Notes under the pieces: model-generated
The model's database searches: none
What the model saw: only the letters and a program-made list of their open reading frames with translations
What the model was told of the DNA's origin: nothing
Translations under genes and position numbers: made by a program
DNA from: Rhypophila decipiens
Taxonomy: Eukaryota > Ascomycota > Sordariomycetes > Sordariales > Naviculisporaceae
Reading direction: 5' to 3'
Assembly (NCBI GenBank): GCA_033297075.1
Contig: MU858046.1
Location: forward strand, 558,001 to 622,000
Length of the DNA stretch: 64,000 nt
Shown here: positions 47,220 to 59,455 of the stretch, piece after piece
Layout: every line of letters begins with the position of its first letter
Position numbering within the stretch: position 1 is the stretch's first letter

Positions 47220-48968
47220 GCCATTTTCGGTCACGGATACAGGATGTTTCTTGCTGCTGCTCTTTTGATACCCGGGAGACCCCTACAGGCCAGTCGGTCT
47301 CCCTTAATGATTTGTTGGGGATGGATTTCAGTTTCAGGCCGCTAATTTTCCGGGGGGGGTTGCATCTACCAATAATTTCACTGGGTTGGCATTTGGGGTT
47401 CTAATCTTTCACTATTTTCTTTCCTAATTCTCTTTGCCAGCACTGGATCTTTTTTGGTATGGCGTCGGGGGTAACGCCAACTAATGGCTGGGTTTTTGGC
47501 TTTACTTTGCTTGCTTAGCAGTACGGAATGACGGGAATCCTCATTTTCAGACGGAGTTTGTAATTCTTTCTTTAGGGTTTTGTGGGTTGTCTTTTTGGGT
47601 TCTAAACTCTTTTTGGTGTTAAACCAGACAGATAAAAAAAGGGCAGATTTGTTTCAATGGGGTGTTTTCTTTTGTCACACGGCTGGCTATCATAGAGATA
47701 AAAATACTCAGAAGGATGATGAGGGCAAAGCAAATCATCGTTTCAGGGGGCTCTTTTTCCTTTGGGGGAGTTCACGATTAGGTACTACCTTGGAGTACAG
47801 GATCTTAATCTATCTCGAAGAGAGACCATAAGACTTAAACACATACCCAGACTTTCCGCTTGACTTGGTGATTGTGAATCTTGATGTTCTTCTTTCTTTT
47901 GGTAACTGATAACTCGATTGTTATCATCGGTTGTTATCATATCTTTTAAAGGATCAGAAAGCTGTGGAAATCAGATGACAGTATTCATACAGTGCGTCAC
48001 CATCACAGACTTTCCACCAGACTTGATGATGATGATTCTGAATCTGAATGTTCTCTCTTTTGGTAAAGGCTGGTAACTGGGATATATCGGATGGTAAGAT
48101 CATCATCCGGTGCGTCATCATATTCTACCAGGTACTATACCGGCTCTTATCAGTAGGTACTTTTACGATTTTGTGGGTGTTTTTGTTCAATCTTGATGTA
48201 CACTCATGTACTCATTCGAGTTCAACCACATGAATCAAGGAAGTGTCCTCATGACCACAAAACTCAAGAATAAAGTTGACATCATCCGCAACATTCGTAG
48301 GCAACCAGATGGGAGCTCATATCAGTACAGATTGCATCAATGGCTGTGCAGCTTTCTGCTGCTCTGTTCGGGGTCCACCGATCATCCTCAGATCAATCCA
48401 CAGTTCAACGTCAGACCGCAGCTTCTCAAGCCCATTTATGATGAACGTGATCCGAGAAGGATTTTCCTAGATTTTATTCCTTTGCTTATCGGATCTGCCG
48501 CTCACCCTTATATTGAATTTGAGCAGTTGAAATGATCCATAGTCATCTGATACACTGTTGCTGAATGTTGGTTGATAAGATACATCCATAACCACAAACC
48601 TTCCTCCCAATCAGTTTAATCGTATCTTGACTCAATTTCCTTCCTTTTATAATCCTCACGCCTCTTCAAAACTTACCGCAACTCCATGGCCCAACTGTGC
48701 ATATGTAGTCTACATCTGCTTTCCATTATCATCGTACCTTTCGTCCGAAATAACCTTTAAAATACTGAGTTGTCCACCAAATGGACAGTCACATTACTAC
48801 CTGGTAGTATCATAACAGATAGACGCCCAAAATCTTAACAAGACATGTTTCCGTCCCTGGGATTTGAAAAATTCGCTGCTGGGTTTGTGGAGATGGTTGT
48901 TCCTACATCGATCAAACACGAAGAGGATTGTCTCGACTTTGCCCGCCGTCGTTGAAATCGAAACTCTC
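47220..48968. other. Intergenic, convergent 3' flanks, AT-rich
   Basis: It lies between the SDR gene (+) and the coiled-coil gene (-). T-rich 3' UTR sequence follows the SDR stop. It contains a diverged direct duplication (47848-48126). An ATG frame of 109 codons (48206-48535) has no recognised similarity. Confidence 0.45.
47848..48126. repeat. Diverged tandem duplication
   Basis: Copy one begins at 47848 and copy two at 48006, both with CAGACTTTCC. They then share, in the same order, GACTTG(G/A)TGAT, TGAATCT, ATGTTCT, CTTTTGGTAA, TGGTAACT or GGTAACTGAT, and a TCATC/TTATCAT-rich end. Indels separate the copies. The parent sequence is not recognised. Confidence 0.6.
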
Positions 48969-51900
48969 CTATGTGTCGGTTTTCGGAGGCCAATAACTCG
49001 ACTGTGAGTCGTTCTGGCTCTCTACCTCTGACTCGGTCTTAGAAGTCCCATAAGTTCTCTGGTTTGGCTGCCTCGGGACGATTGGCAGTAGTTTGGGAGC
49101 TTCCTCTCCTCCACCAAGAATGCCAGAGGTTGCTTGTGCAGAATTCTTCCTGCCACGTAAAACTCGCCGAGGGATCTGACTATCATCGTTGTTTCGATGC
49201 ACCTCTTCACCAGCTCCTCCGTTCTGGCCCTGGAAGAATCCGTTCACATTAGCCGCATACTGAGGACCTGAAATCGAGATGTTTTCCTTGAACCGTCCTC
49301 CCGACATGGAGTCTTGGGACGGCGAATCGTTCTGGTCGCCTTTTTTGCCGCGTTTGCGACGACTAGTCGACGAAGCAGGAGCGGCGTTGTCTGATGTTCT
49401 CTTCCTTTTGGATCCTGTGCTCTGGAAACTTTCGTTGACTATGTCATCCGGAGGTGTATGTGTCTGTTGTGCGCTGGTGGGGCCGCTAGACATATCCTGA
49501 GAGCTGTTTTGATTGCCAGGCCCTGGAAGAGATCCGGCATCCGGGACGACTGGAGACCAAAACTGGGCTGCCATGTTTCGTGTCATAGGTGGGGGCTTCA
49601 TGATCGACTTTGGCTGGGGCCCTTGTCTTCTTCTTGTTTTCTCCTGATGTATCGTTGGGGGTGATGGCTCGAGCTGGAAGCCTGCAGGGCTACGTACCAC
49701 CACTCGCCGCTCTTCTGCCAGAAGCCGAGCTTCGTGGCTAAGAGGAAATCCGTCATTGTCGTTCTCCGTGGATCTGGAGTTGTGAATCATCAGTTGATTG
49801 GAACTGCCAGCAGAATTGCGTTCAGACCGTAAAGTATCCGCAAGCCTGGCCTTGGAGAGCAGGGTCCTTACATTCCTAAAGGAAGCGAGACTTCGTTCAA
49901 ATAGTGAAGAAGGCTGCGAGCTGTCGCCAACAGTCAACTCACTGGACATTTGTGAGCCGATGAACAGATCAACAGCTCCTGCGATCCTTGGAACCATGCC
50001 ACCGTCGTCTAATCTTCCTTCGTATAAGTTCTCCAGGTTGTCCAGGACAGAGAAGGATACCCCATGCTGCTCGGCAAGTTGCTTAAGAGTATCGACGAAT
50101 TGTCGAGCTTTGGCAATCTGATAATCGACCTGTCCTTTGAGCTCGGTTGCCTCAGTCTTCATAGTCACAATCTCAGATTTCAATGCTTCGATTCTTTCCG
50201 AGTCCTGAGTCTTCTCCTGTGAGACTTGCTCATATCGCTTCTCGGCCTCCCTAATGTTCGCATGAAGCGTGGCAATCATGGCGGCATCTTTGCGTTTCGA
50301 TTCTTCCATGCGACCAATTTCCTCCTTCAATTCCCGCACCTGTTCGGACAGAGCGTCTCGCTGTTGTTGGATTTGGTCCTGGGCGTTCTTGACTTCTCCA
50401 ATCTCCTGTTTCATTTCAGTGCGAACCTCAAGTCGAGCAAGATCCGCTGCATCGCTGATGGCGACCCTCGCGGCCTCTTCCTTTTCCTGGAGCTGCTCAA
50501 CTAACTTTGCATTGTGTGCTCGAATGTCTGATATTGCATCCGCCGCCTCCTTTCGCTCCTTTAAGTTGTCTTCAAGTTCCTTGATATGTGTTGCTTTCGA
50601 CGACACAGCTTCTTGAAGTCGTTTGATCTCGTTTCTTGCCTCGTCCCTTGTGGCCTCTAACTGGCGGTTTGTCGTCTCTGTCCGATCGAGGCTTTCCTCT
50701 AGCAGAGAAATCGTGTCGCTCAAATCCTGTATTTCTGCTTCGTAACGCTCTCTCTCCGATTCGAGTGCGGTCTGACAGTATTGGAGTCCGGATTCCTTTT
50801 CTTTCAACAAAGACGACATAGTGATGTTTTCCTTGGTCTTGTCTTCAAGCCGTTGGCGTAGAAGCTCTTCGCGGTCCTCAAGCTGTTTCTGGACTTTTAG
50901 TACCGACTCCTGGATGTCCTTGCAGAGCGTTGATCCAGGCTCCTGCGGCCGGCTATTCTGGTACTCGAGAATCGCCTCGAGTTTGGAGTTGATGCCTCCA
51001 AGGTCAGCCTCTGTCGTACAGCGAGCCTCTATATTTGCCAGTGTGTTTGATTGGGCCAACAGGGCCTTCGAAAGCCCCTCAAAATGTTCAGTTATTGTAT
51101 TCAGTCTGTCTGGTCAGCCTTCGTCAATCCCAAGAATGACATTGAGCGGTCACTTACCCGGAACTTGATTCATCATTGTACTGCTGATGCTCCAACTTGA
51201 TCTGAGTCTTAACTTCCTCTAATCCACAAATAATCTCTTCATATTGGGATGATACTGTCCCAAGTGTCTTGAATTTCGCCTTTTGGTCGCCAAGCTTTTC
51301 TTCCAGGGTTTGATATTTGACCCTTTCTAGCTCCAGCTCATGCTGCGTATCGCCCAGCTGCTGCTTGGCGGAATCAAGTTGAAGATACACTAGGACATTG
51401 TCAGTTCGCCCATGGGTCATGAAATCATGTCCGCGGACTTACCATTTTCTTTCTCAGCTTGCTCTTGCACAGCTCGGCTCTCAACATCCAGAATGCGAGC
51501 CTCGCATTTCTCCAGTACATCCCTTGATAGCTTCAAGGATGATTTGAGTGCGTGGACTTCCTTTGTTAATTCACCGTTGCGTTTCTCAATCTGATCAAAC
51601 AGACGCTGTCTTTCATCGGCATCCTTGGCTGACTGATCTCGGAAAGCCTCGTGGCTCTCCTCTAGGCTTTGCTTCTCACGCTTCTCCAGTTCAACCTGTT
51701 CTTCTAATGCCTTGATCTGATCTGCCATAGCACGGTTCGAGTCCTTGGAGCTTTGAAGTTTTTCGACCAGCTCACCATCCCTCTTTTCCAGCTTCTCCAG
51801 TGTTTCAACCAGTTTATCCACCTTCCGCTGAAAAGCTCTCAACTTTCGCTTGTAGTGAGCTTTTTGGTGTTCAAGGGCGGTCTTTTGGCTGATGTTGAAG

Positions 51901-53147
51901 TGATTGATTGCTCTGGCCATGGAGGTTGAGAATTCATGAGTGTTTTTGGTCGCCTGGTTGGCGGGACTGGATGTCTGCACTTCACTCATCTCGCTGCTCA
52001 TCAGAGCTGAGACGGGAGGCTGATGGGCTGATCTTCGCCGAGATCCATTTGGGCTTCGGGGAATTTGACCATGCTCGTATTCGTGCCTTTCATCAACCAT
52101 TGGGCCACGAGCAGACTGAGGCCTGGGGTGAACCGAACGGGTAGACATCTCTGCAGTCGATTCAGCTGATGTCCTTGGATGCTGCCGTTGCGGTTTGTTG
52201 GACCCGACGCTTGGTATCTGGGGATTCGCAATTCCACGAGAACGAGGATCGTGGTGGCGATCAGCCATTCCATCGTTCCTTGGTTCCCAATAGTTCACGT
52301 CTCTGTTTTCACGCCGGACCTGGCTCTTATGTGATCTCGGTCTTTCCTGCTCTTCGGAAAGATCCGAGGCAGGCTCATGCTGGCCAGTATGTCGATTCCG
52401 TGGCATCTCAAGGTCAGTAACGGGGAAGCCTCTGGGCTCTTCGAAAGGGGCGCGACGAATTGCGGTAGGCGCGATTCTGTTTTCAGTGCTCGTCGAGTGT
52501 GTTCGGGTTTCTGCTCTAGGAGGCTGGGGAATCGGTGGTGCCATGATCTGAGGGCGATCAGAGTTCCTCTCGAGGAGCATTTGCAAAGCAGTTGTATCGT
52601 TGGGCACCTGCTTGGGGGGAAGCATCTCGCGGTTCATGCGAGATTTTGGCGGGGGAGGTGACATTCGTTGGTTGGGAAGATGATCATCTTGCAGAGGCTC
52701 TGGTCTTGGTGCCTTCGGGGACAATGGTTTGGTGGCCAGCTTTGGGACTCCTGTATGGACACGGGGTTCCTGCTGAGCATCTTTGGGAGGCACCGGAGCA
52801 GGGCTGCATAGTCGTCTCGTGAATTGACCGGGGGCGATTGGTACGGCAGGTCCATACTGGAAGCCTTGCATGAGCTCAACAGTCTGGGGCATAGGTCGTC
52901 TCGACGGGAGATTTCCAGTGAATGTCGTGCTTTTGGGGGGTTCCCTAAGGAACGAAAGCCCGGTCGATTGTTGACCGGGGACATTTTGGCCTAGGAATGA
53001 ATCAACTGGGCTTCGAGATTTTCGGATCGTTGTCAGTTCTTGTTGACGCTCATCCCCATCGGAAGTCTCGCGTTCTTGTCGGACGAACAGGCTGTCTGAG
53101 GTCATGAGAAGCTCGTCCTGCGTCTCATAGGCAGGAGAGGGAGCCAT
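48969..53147 (-). CDS. Large coiled-coil protein, function unknown
   Basis: Three exons (53147-51443, 51389-51158, 51105-48969) with introns of 53 and 52 nt give 1357 aa. Both junctions keep heptads in frame: AEKEN|VYLQLDSAKQQ and ESSS|GLNTITEHFEG. Residues 1-395 are Pro/Arg/Ser-rich and disordered. About 415-985 is nearly continuous coiled coil (KRKLRAFQRKVDKLVETLE, LKEEIGRMEESKRKDAAM, SERIEALKSEIVTMKTEA). The C-terminal 370 residues are disordered with basic clusters (KRKRTS, RRKRGKKG), likely nuclear localisation or DNA-binding patches. No motor head, SMC hinge or membrane segment is visible. The layout, disordered N-terminus, long central coil and basic C-terminus, is shared with synaptonemal-complex transverse-filament proteins (Zip1, Sordaria Sme4) but also with spindle-pole and centromere proteins. 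The role is unassigned. Confidence 0.82.
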
Positions 53148-55848
53148 TGCAACTTCCGGTGATTATTGGAGCCAAATGATCGAGGTCGGAGCAATGAGGG
53201 GCGCAAGGGAGCAGGTACAGACAATGATGGATACAATTACAAAGCAAATAAGGGAGATCTCCTCAATGAGGATGCAAAAAGCGTTGTGAGATTACGGCAA
53301 GCACGGCCGTTCCTGGTGTCTCAATGCGATGGAATAAAATCGATTGAGAAATGAGGTCACGAAGTCAGTTGACTGCAGTGTGCTGCGGTGAGAATAGTGC
53401 CCAAGGTAACATCTCTTTCGGAAGGCACGACGGGGCATGGCCTTTCATAAGCTTCTCGATAAAGGAAGTGGAGGTCACACTCGTGCTTTCCTGTTCAAGA
53501 ATCGGGCAAACCCAACAAAACACGGAGATGGATCCGGAAGGAATTGTCCTTTCATAAATCTCTTCAACCGGCATTGAACATCCAGACTTTCTATATGTAA
53601 ATCTGCAAGTGAGTTATCCAAACCTTGGCAAACCAATCCTTCAGTAGAACCCAAGATGATATCTTGAATCATTCCCATATAGCATCCCATGGTCTTTACA
53701 CGCATTCAAGTCTATAACATTCGTATCAGACTTCCCCCAAGTTCCGGAACGCTGGGAATGACACTCTGCTCGGGAGAATCATCATCCGAAGCTGGCCCCT
53801 TCACATTTCGGGCCGAGATCACCAACACGACTTCGATAGCCAGGGTTGAAGCCTCACAGATATTGTTTCCTCTGCAATGAGTTGCCAATCAGTTCCCACG
53901 TGATAACCATTAATAACGGTCTTGGGACACTGGCCCCGAAGGCTTGGGCAAGTTGAGCTTCTCGATCAGCTGCATGTTCTCGAGGCAACCTGATAGAGCC
54001 TATCCTCTAGGCAAGCTCTCCAAACCAAAGAGCGGTAGGTGCTAATTGACACAATTGCTGTAGCACCAGGCGGCAAGTGACGCAAGACAAGCTCTATATC
54101 CGTTGCGGGTCTTGGATGTGGTCGACCTCGGGCCGGCAGGAGCCCCGGCCCGTAGTCGACCTTGCTTCCCTACACGTGTAGAGATCTTGCAAAGTCCAGA
54201 TGAATGGAGATGATGTGGACCTACATCCAGAAGAACCAAATGAAAAGGATGACAGCGACAGAAACGTCGAAAGACCATGGCCCATCTCCTGATGCACATT
54301 CCGGCAGGGTCGTGATGCAAGTGAGCAAGTGCATGCGCGGCTCGGCGATATCCATCACGAACGGCGATGTGTACAATCTTACCGCCGTGATAAGGACCTG
54401 ACTTCACTCGAGACTTTGCCTGCACCTTGGAAGTGAGGAAAGGGGTTGAAGAAGTCGGGGGATGGGGGTGTGATATAGCAATGTTGCCAGCGTCAAGTTG
54501 CCAGAAAATCATCGGCGGCAAGAGAAAGGGATTAACCCTCCACAGGTCTCGCTTGAAGCTAGTATGGGAGCTGACGTTGGGAGTGTTCGAGTGTGAGCGG
54601 CTCAATCCGGCTCCAGTTTAACACCGGCAACAGCAGCGACAGCGTACATCGCTTCATGGATTGATGCTCGCATATATCGGAGGTCGACAAAGCTGCATCA
54701 ATAATATCAGCACAGTCGGCAGAAGGCCCATTGTGGGTGAGCTCTGGGAATTAGATACTGAGTAGATGCCAAAGACAGGCACTGCTGAGGAAGTCCTAAA
54801 CAAAGCTCAAACAGATTCGAATCTCAACCTTAAATACGGGGATGATTGACTCAACCTACGGCCTTTCTGACCCTATCGTGAGGAGACTCCATCATGCATT
54901 AGGAACGGAAGAAGAATTCAGAGAAGTATCATCAGTCACGAAAAGAGACCCAAGCATGGGGTCGAGGTGTGGTTGAAGTGCGGGCGGTCACTTACAGACA
55001 GGGGTCCAACCGTCCAGCGCTTAGAGCAGCCAATCACACCCACCCATCACCAGTCCATCACCATGAACAAGAGACAAGGTCACCAATCAGAGACCACGAG
55101 TAGCCCGTTGGATGCCATGCATGGGCTCTCTTTCGTGATGTACCTTTTCCTTCCCCTGACGATTGTCTCCAAGTGCCGAACATCCCTTCCCAATCAACTT
55201 CCTGGAGTGCCTGGGTACATATTTGAGCCCCTCCGATTTCACTACTAAGCGTAGTATAGGGTATCTAGTGTCGACCAATGTGAAATATACGCATGGAACA
55301 TGGAAGAAATCACACCCGGCCGACCACTTAGAGCCTCTGTAGATATTCCAATCACACAGGGTTGCTGCGGATAGCGTCCATACAAGCACGGAATAATACC
55401 AAGACCCAGAGGACAGGAACAGTCTTAACAAGACAAAGCCCGTAGACCGGGCCACATGACGGCAGCCCATATACCCTTCTTTCTGCTCCTCTTCCTTTGC
55501 TGGTTCTCTGGAATACACCCCTCCTTCAATTTTGACTTACTCAGAACCTCTCCCCGCCTCTCACCAGCTTGCTTCTCTCATAACTATATGCCAGCCGCTC
55601 GCTGACCGAATTGACTTCGACTTCGACAATCTGGACGACTAGAAAGCGAGACAGACAAAGAAATAACAAAGATACAGGGGAAGAAAGGAATCTGGAAGAT
55701 TAGACAGCAAGGGCGAAACCACTGTTACAGCACCAACGCAGGAGCATACAAGCGAACAAGGAGGGCGGGACGCAGTAAACAGGGCTCGGCTCGAAATAAG
55801 AACCCAGACGACGAGGTGATATTCCTCAACAAAAAAGCATCACCAAAA
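53148..55848. other. Intergenic, divergent promoter region
   Basis: A 2.7-kb space lies between the coiled-coil gene (-) and the small membrane-protein gene (+). The longest open frame (54605-54042, minus) lacks an ATG start and shows no similarity. No RNA gene or repeat was recognised. Confidence 0.45.
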
Positions 55849-56435
55849 ATGACAACACCAACAACAACCCACGCCTTCCCCCTGGCAACTGAAGGCGCAG
55901 ATACATTCGGCACGGGAGCAGACGTCGGCCCAGGAAACCCCGGATCCGGCCCCGTCGAAGACGGCTCCTCCGCCGGAGCCTCAGGTTCCTCCAGCAACGG
56001 AATCGTCATCTCCCGCGGCGGTTTGATCGCCATCATCATAGTAGTCGTCCTCGTGGCCCTAGTAGGCAGTACGTTGTTTCTTCCCTTACCCCTTCCCCCC
56101 CATCCATTAAAACCCACCACTAACGTTTCGAGTGTAAAGTCCTATCAGCAGTCCTATTCTACGTCGCAAAGAAACGCGAGTGGACCGTCAAGGAGACAAT
56201 CCGCAAATCAGCTCGCAAGGTCGTCACGGCACTTACCCCAAGACGGTCTGAATTCCCCAAGTCTGTCAAAGATTATCCCAGCTCTGGAAGCAAGTCACGA
56301 GGGAACAAGATTAGTCTTGACGATGTCCCGCCCACCCCGCGTATCACGCCCGAGCATTACAAGATGGACCTGGAGAAAGGATCACCCGATAGGAGTGGCA
56401 AGAAGAGCAAGCGGAATAATTTTAGCCGCAAGTAA
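55849..56435 (+). CDS. Small single-pass membrane protein, unknown function
   Basis: Exon 1 is 55849-56068; exon 2 ends at 56435. The intron has a GTACGT donor and CTAAC branch. Two acceptors keep the frame: AAAG ending 56139 (171 aa) or CAG ending 56148 (168 aa). The N-terminal 50 residues are Gly/Ser/Thr/Pro-rich without a signal peptide. One membrane span follows: GGLIAIIIVVVLVALVG continuing across the junction to VLFYVAKKREW. The C-terminal 100 residues are basic (KETIRKSARKVVTAL, KKSKRNNFSRK) with PPTPRITPEHY, a possible phosphorylation or interaction motif. The positive-inside rule puts the C-terminus in the cytosol (type III). I recall similar small proteins in other Pezizomycotina, but no function is known to me. 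Confidence 0.75.
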
Positions 56436-56719
56436 GCTTCTCTGGGGGGATTGGGGTAGTTAGCGAGGCTGGATAGGGTTGGGCAGCATGAGCGAGGGTC
56501 TGGGGCAACGATGGCGAGGATAAATATCGGCCAGGGGCTTTCCTTTTTTTTCCATCATACCCTCTAGAGAGTTGATTCACAACGAGGATCGATCACCACG
56601 GCATATCAGATGATACATGTATCTATCCAATTCTCTTCATTCTTTTCCTGCATGTACAATAATCCGTGTTATGGATCGGGTATCTGGCGTTAAACAGGTA
56701 GTATTTGTAGCAAAGGTTC

Positions 56720-58755
56720 CTATAGTTTTCGGAACGTGTTGGTACTCGCGCTTCTTCGTCCTTCCTTGCGCCTGTCGTGCCGCGGTGCGGGTTCCTCCTG
56801 CTGCTTGGCCTTCTTCTTGGACTCTGGCACAAACGTCACTTGCTTCTCGCCCACCACCTCGCTTGTCCTCTCCTTCCGCGGCACATGCTTCAAGTCCTTC
56901 ACTCTTGAACCTAGCGCCGTGTCCCGGATCTTGCCTCCCTGCACCTTGGAAGAGGACACCTGCATAACGATACCGTCGCTCGGCTTGGAATCGTCCGCAT
57001 CGCTCTCAGAATCACTACTGTCAGCCTGGTAACGAATGGTGGATTTCGCCGTTGTATCTTCGTGCCCAGGAATAGTGCTTGGATTGATTGCACGGAACTC
57101 GTAGCTGGCTTCGTCGATAACCATGTCGTCGTCTTCAAAGATCTTGGCGAAACGCTCATCGCCGAGCATACCAGCCTCAAGATCAACCTGCTCTCTCTTC
57201 TCTTGCCTCTTGAGGACCGTGTTGACCAATTTCTGGTTGACCTTGACCTTCTTGACGCCCCTGATGCGACTCGCGCGCTCCTTCTCAATCTTCTCCTTGA
57301 CCCTCTTCGCCCGCTCTTCTTCCCACATGTAAGGGTTGGCAATGAGGCGCACATCGTCATACAGTTTCGCAGCAACAAAGTAACCGTGCATATATGGCCG
57401 CAAGAGGTTTGTCTTGCCGACCAAGTGCGACAAGCCAAGTGACTTGATCTCGGGCACCGTGAGGAACTTGTAGTTGTCGTACGTCTCTGCCGGGGTCTCG
57501 TTCTCCATCTCGTGGACCATGTTGTCAACGAAAGGACACCACTTTGGCGCCAGACCGAGATTGGGAATGAAAAATATGTGCTGTTGTTTGCCCTCGTTAG
57601 CAGTCAGAAGCATGCCCGAGTCTGGACAGTGTGCAACGTGATTGAGGTCAATCGTTGGTTCGATTGACGTCCAGAGATCACCACTATCCTCATCCCATAT
57701 CTTAATGATCCTCTTATCGGCTGCAAGCAACTTGCGTTCCTCGGTTGGCGTTTTGAGGTGAATAATGTTCTTGATGGGGAGCCCCATGCCATGTTCCTTG
57801 TCGAAGATTGGCCTAGGATTGCGCAAATCGAATTGCCTGACCCGACCAGTGCTCGTGCCGAGAGCAAGCGAGAGCCCATCGCTACTGTAGTCCAGAGCTG
57901 TGACCTCTCCTTCCTGTCCGCCAAGGACGGCGACCCGGTTTTTGCTCCGGGGGTCGAAAAACTCTACGGTCCCGATCGACGTGCCGAATGCGCAGAGACC
58001 ATGCGTGTATTCCGCTACCGTAGCAACGTTGACGGAACCAACGTTGATACTTCCTTGGAGCCCAGCACTGTCGTCGTCCGTCCCTACATCAACCTGCCAA
58101 GGCCGGAGATACTGCCCTCTTTCTAAATCGAGTCGGAACACCTCGCCGTACCCAGAGCCGTCGGAGCTTAATCCCACAGCTGGAATAAGGACTTCAGTGT
58201 TTTGACGGATATACGCAAGATCACGGCCGAATCTGGGGAGTCTCGTTTCGTAGTGACATCCCATGGGGGTGTGGAATTCCAGCGAGCGGTCGTTCTGTAG
58301 GTGCAAACTCTTGGTGTAATCGGAGCTAAGAAGAATGAATGTCGTGTTTTCTGATTTCGTATGGCGCGAGAATGACAGCGACAGTTCCTGTGTTGAATGG
58401 ACGTGAAACTGAGGCTTGTATGTGCCGGAGCTCATGATCCAATTGCCATCTTCGCTAACTCTAACGCAATTGCTGGCTATGCGATTCGATCAGCATATGG
58501 GAGACACACGCCGCAAGATAGAAGCGAACATACCTTCCTCGAACTCGAACTCTTGCAACAACTCGAAGTTGTTCAAATTCTCGGGGTCATATTTGGCCGA
58601 TCTCTTCCTCCTACGTAATAACCAGTCGGGCAAGGGTCTCGCTGTCGAGGGGCCAGCGATGGTGTATCTGCGGCTTGTTTAGCATCGCATCTTGTCAGGA
58701 TCGTTCCATAGCAAAGGACTTACACTGGAACGGTGCCAGCACTGGTTAGCTTCAT
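56720..58755 (-). CDS. ENP2: Ribosome-biogenesis WD protein Enp2/NOL10
   Basis: Nucleolar component of the early 90S (SSU processome) particle needed for 18S rRNA production. Three exons: 58755-58724, 58667-58534 and 58476-56720, with introns of 56 and 57 nt; 640 aa. The spliced N-terminus MKLTSAGTVPVYTIAGPS and WLLRRRKRSAKYDPENLNN, then FEFEEASNCVRVSEDGNW, are diagnostic for the family. WD40-like repeats occupy about 65-400 (LEFHTPMGCHYETRLPRFGR, RVRQFDLRNPRPIFDKEHG, IIKIWDEDSGDLW). The NUC153 region at about 490-520 includes LGDERFAKIFEDDDMVID. The tail is acidic, then basic (SDSESDADD; PESKKKAKQQ). The first exon has only 32 nt; all junctions preserve family sequence. It is divergent from the F-box gene. 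Confidence 0.95.
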
Positions 58756-59455
58756 GATTGCTGGGGACTGATGTTGCTGGCGACAAGATCAAGGTGCCAA
58801 TTTTCCGTGTCGCATGTCAATCAAGTTCTGGGGCTTCAGTTCGCGGCGGCGTGGATGCGAGGGGCAGAAAATCTGCAACTTTTTGGCGGTGGGCCAGAAA
58901 GGGCAGGCGGGGAGGAATGGCATCAAAGCAACGCTGAGTGGGGTCCCATGCAGGCGTTTTCAAAAACTGCGATTGGCCGCTTGGCGACATGGCAACGTTC
59001 AAAGGCTCCACGTCTGAGTGCGTGAACTTGTACCCCGTAACCCGTACCAGGTCTAGAAACTTACCGATACCCACGTATACACGTGTAGATTACAGAGCAA
59101 TTAACGATTTTATCCTGAATTGTGCTTTGAAGTACTGGCAAAAAGCCAAAGAATTTCTAGAAATATTGCAAGTTTCCAATTTTTCGGCCTGAATTATGTA
59201 CATGACTTGATGGCATACGGGTCACTCAATGCACCCATCAGCTTGCGAATTACACAATGAGAATCCGCACACACGACATAACTGGCTCTTCTTTTCCAAC
59301 CACAGTATACGCGAATGAATCCCATCACGACTGACCTCGCATTCTATCAGCATCAAGATTGAGTTGTCAGAATTGAGGCCGCGCGCAGCTTTTGAATCCA
59401 TTTTCACCAAATCACAAACTTAGCATTTACAACACCATATTAGCCATGTTGCCAC
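58756..59455. other. Divergent promoter region, ENP2 and F-box gene
   Basis: A 700-bp space lies between two outward-facing start codons. No gene was recognised. It should carry both promoters. Confidence 0.5.

Noticed and set aside
54042..54605. 187-codon minus-strand frame
   Set aside because: It begins at TTG rather than ATG and has no recognised domain.
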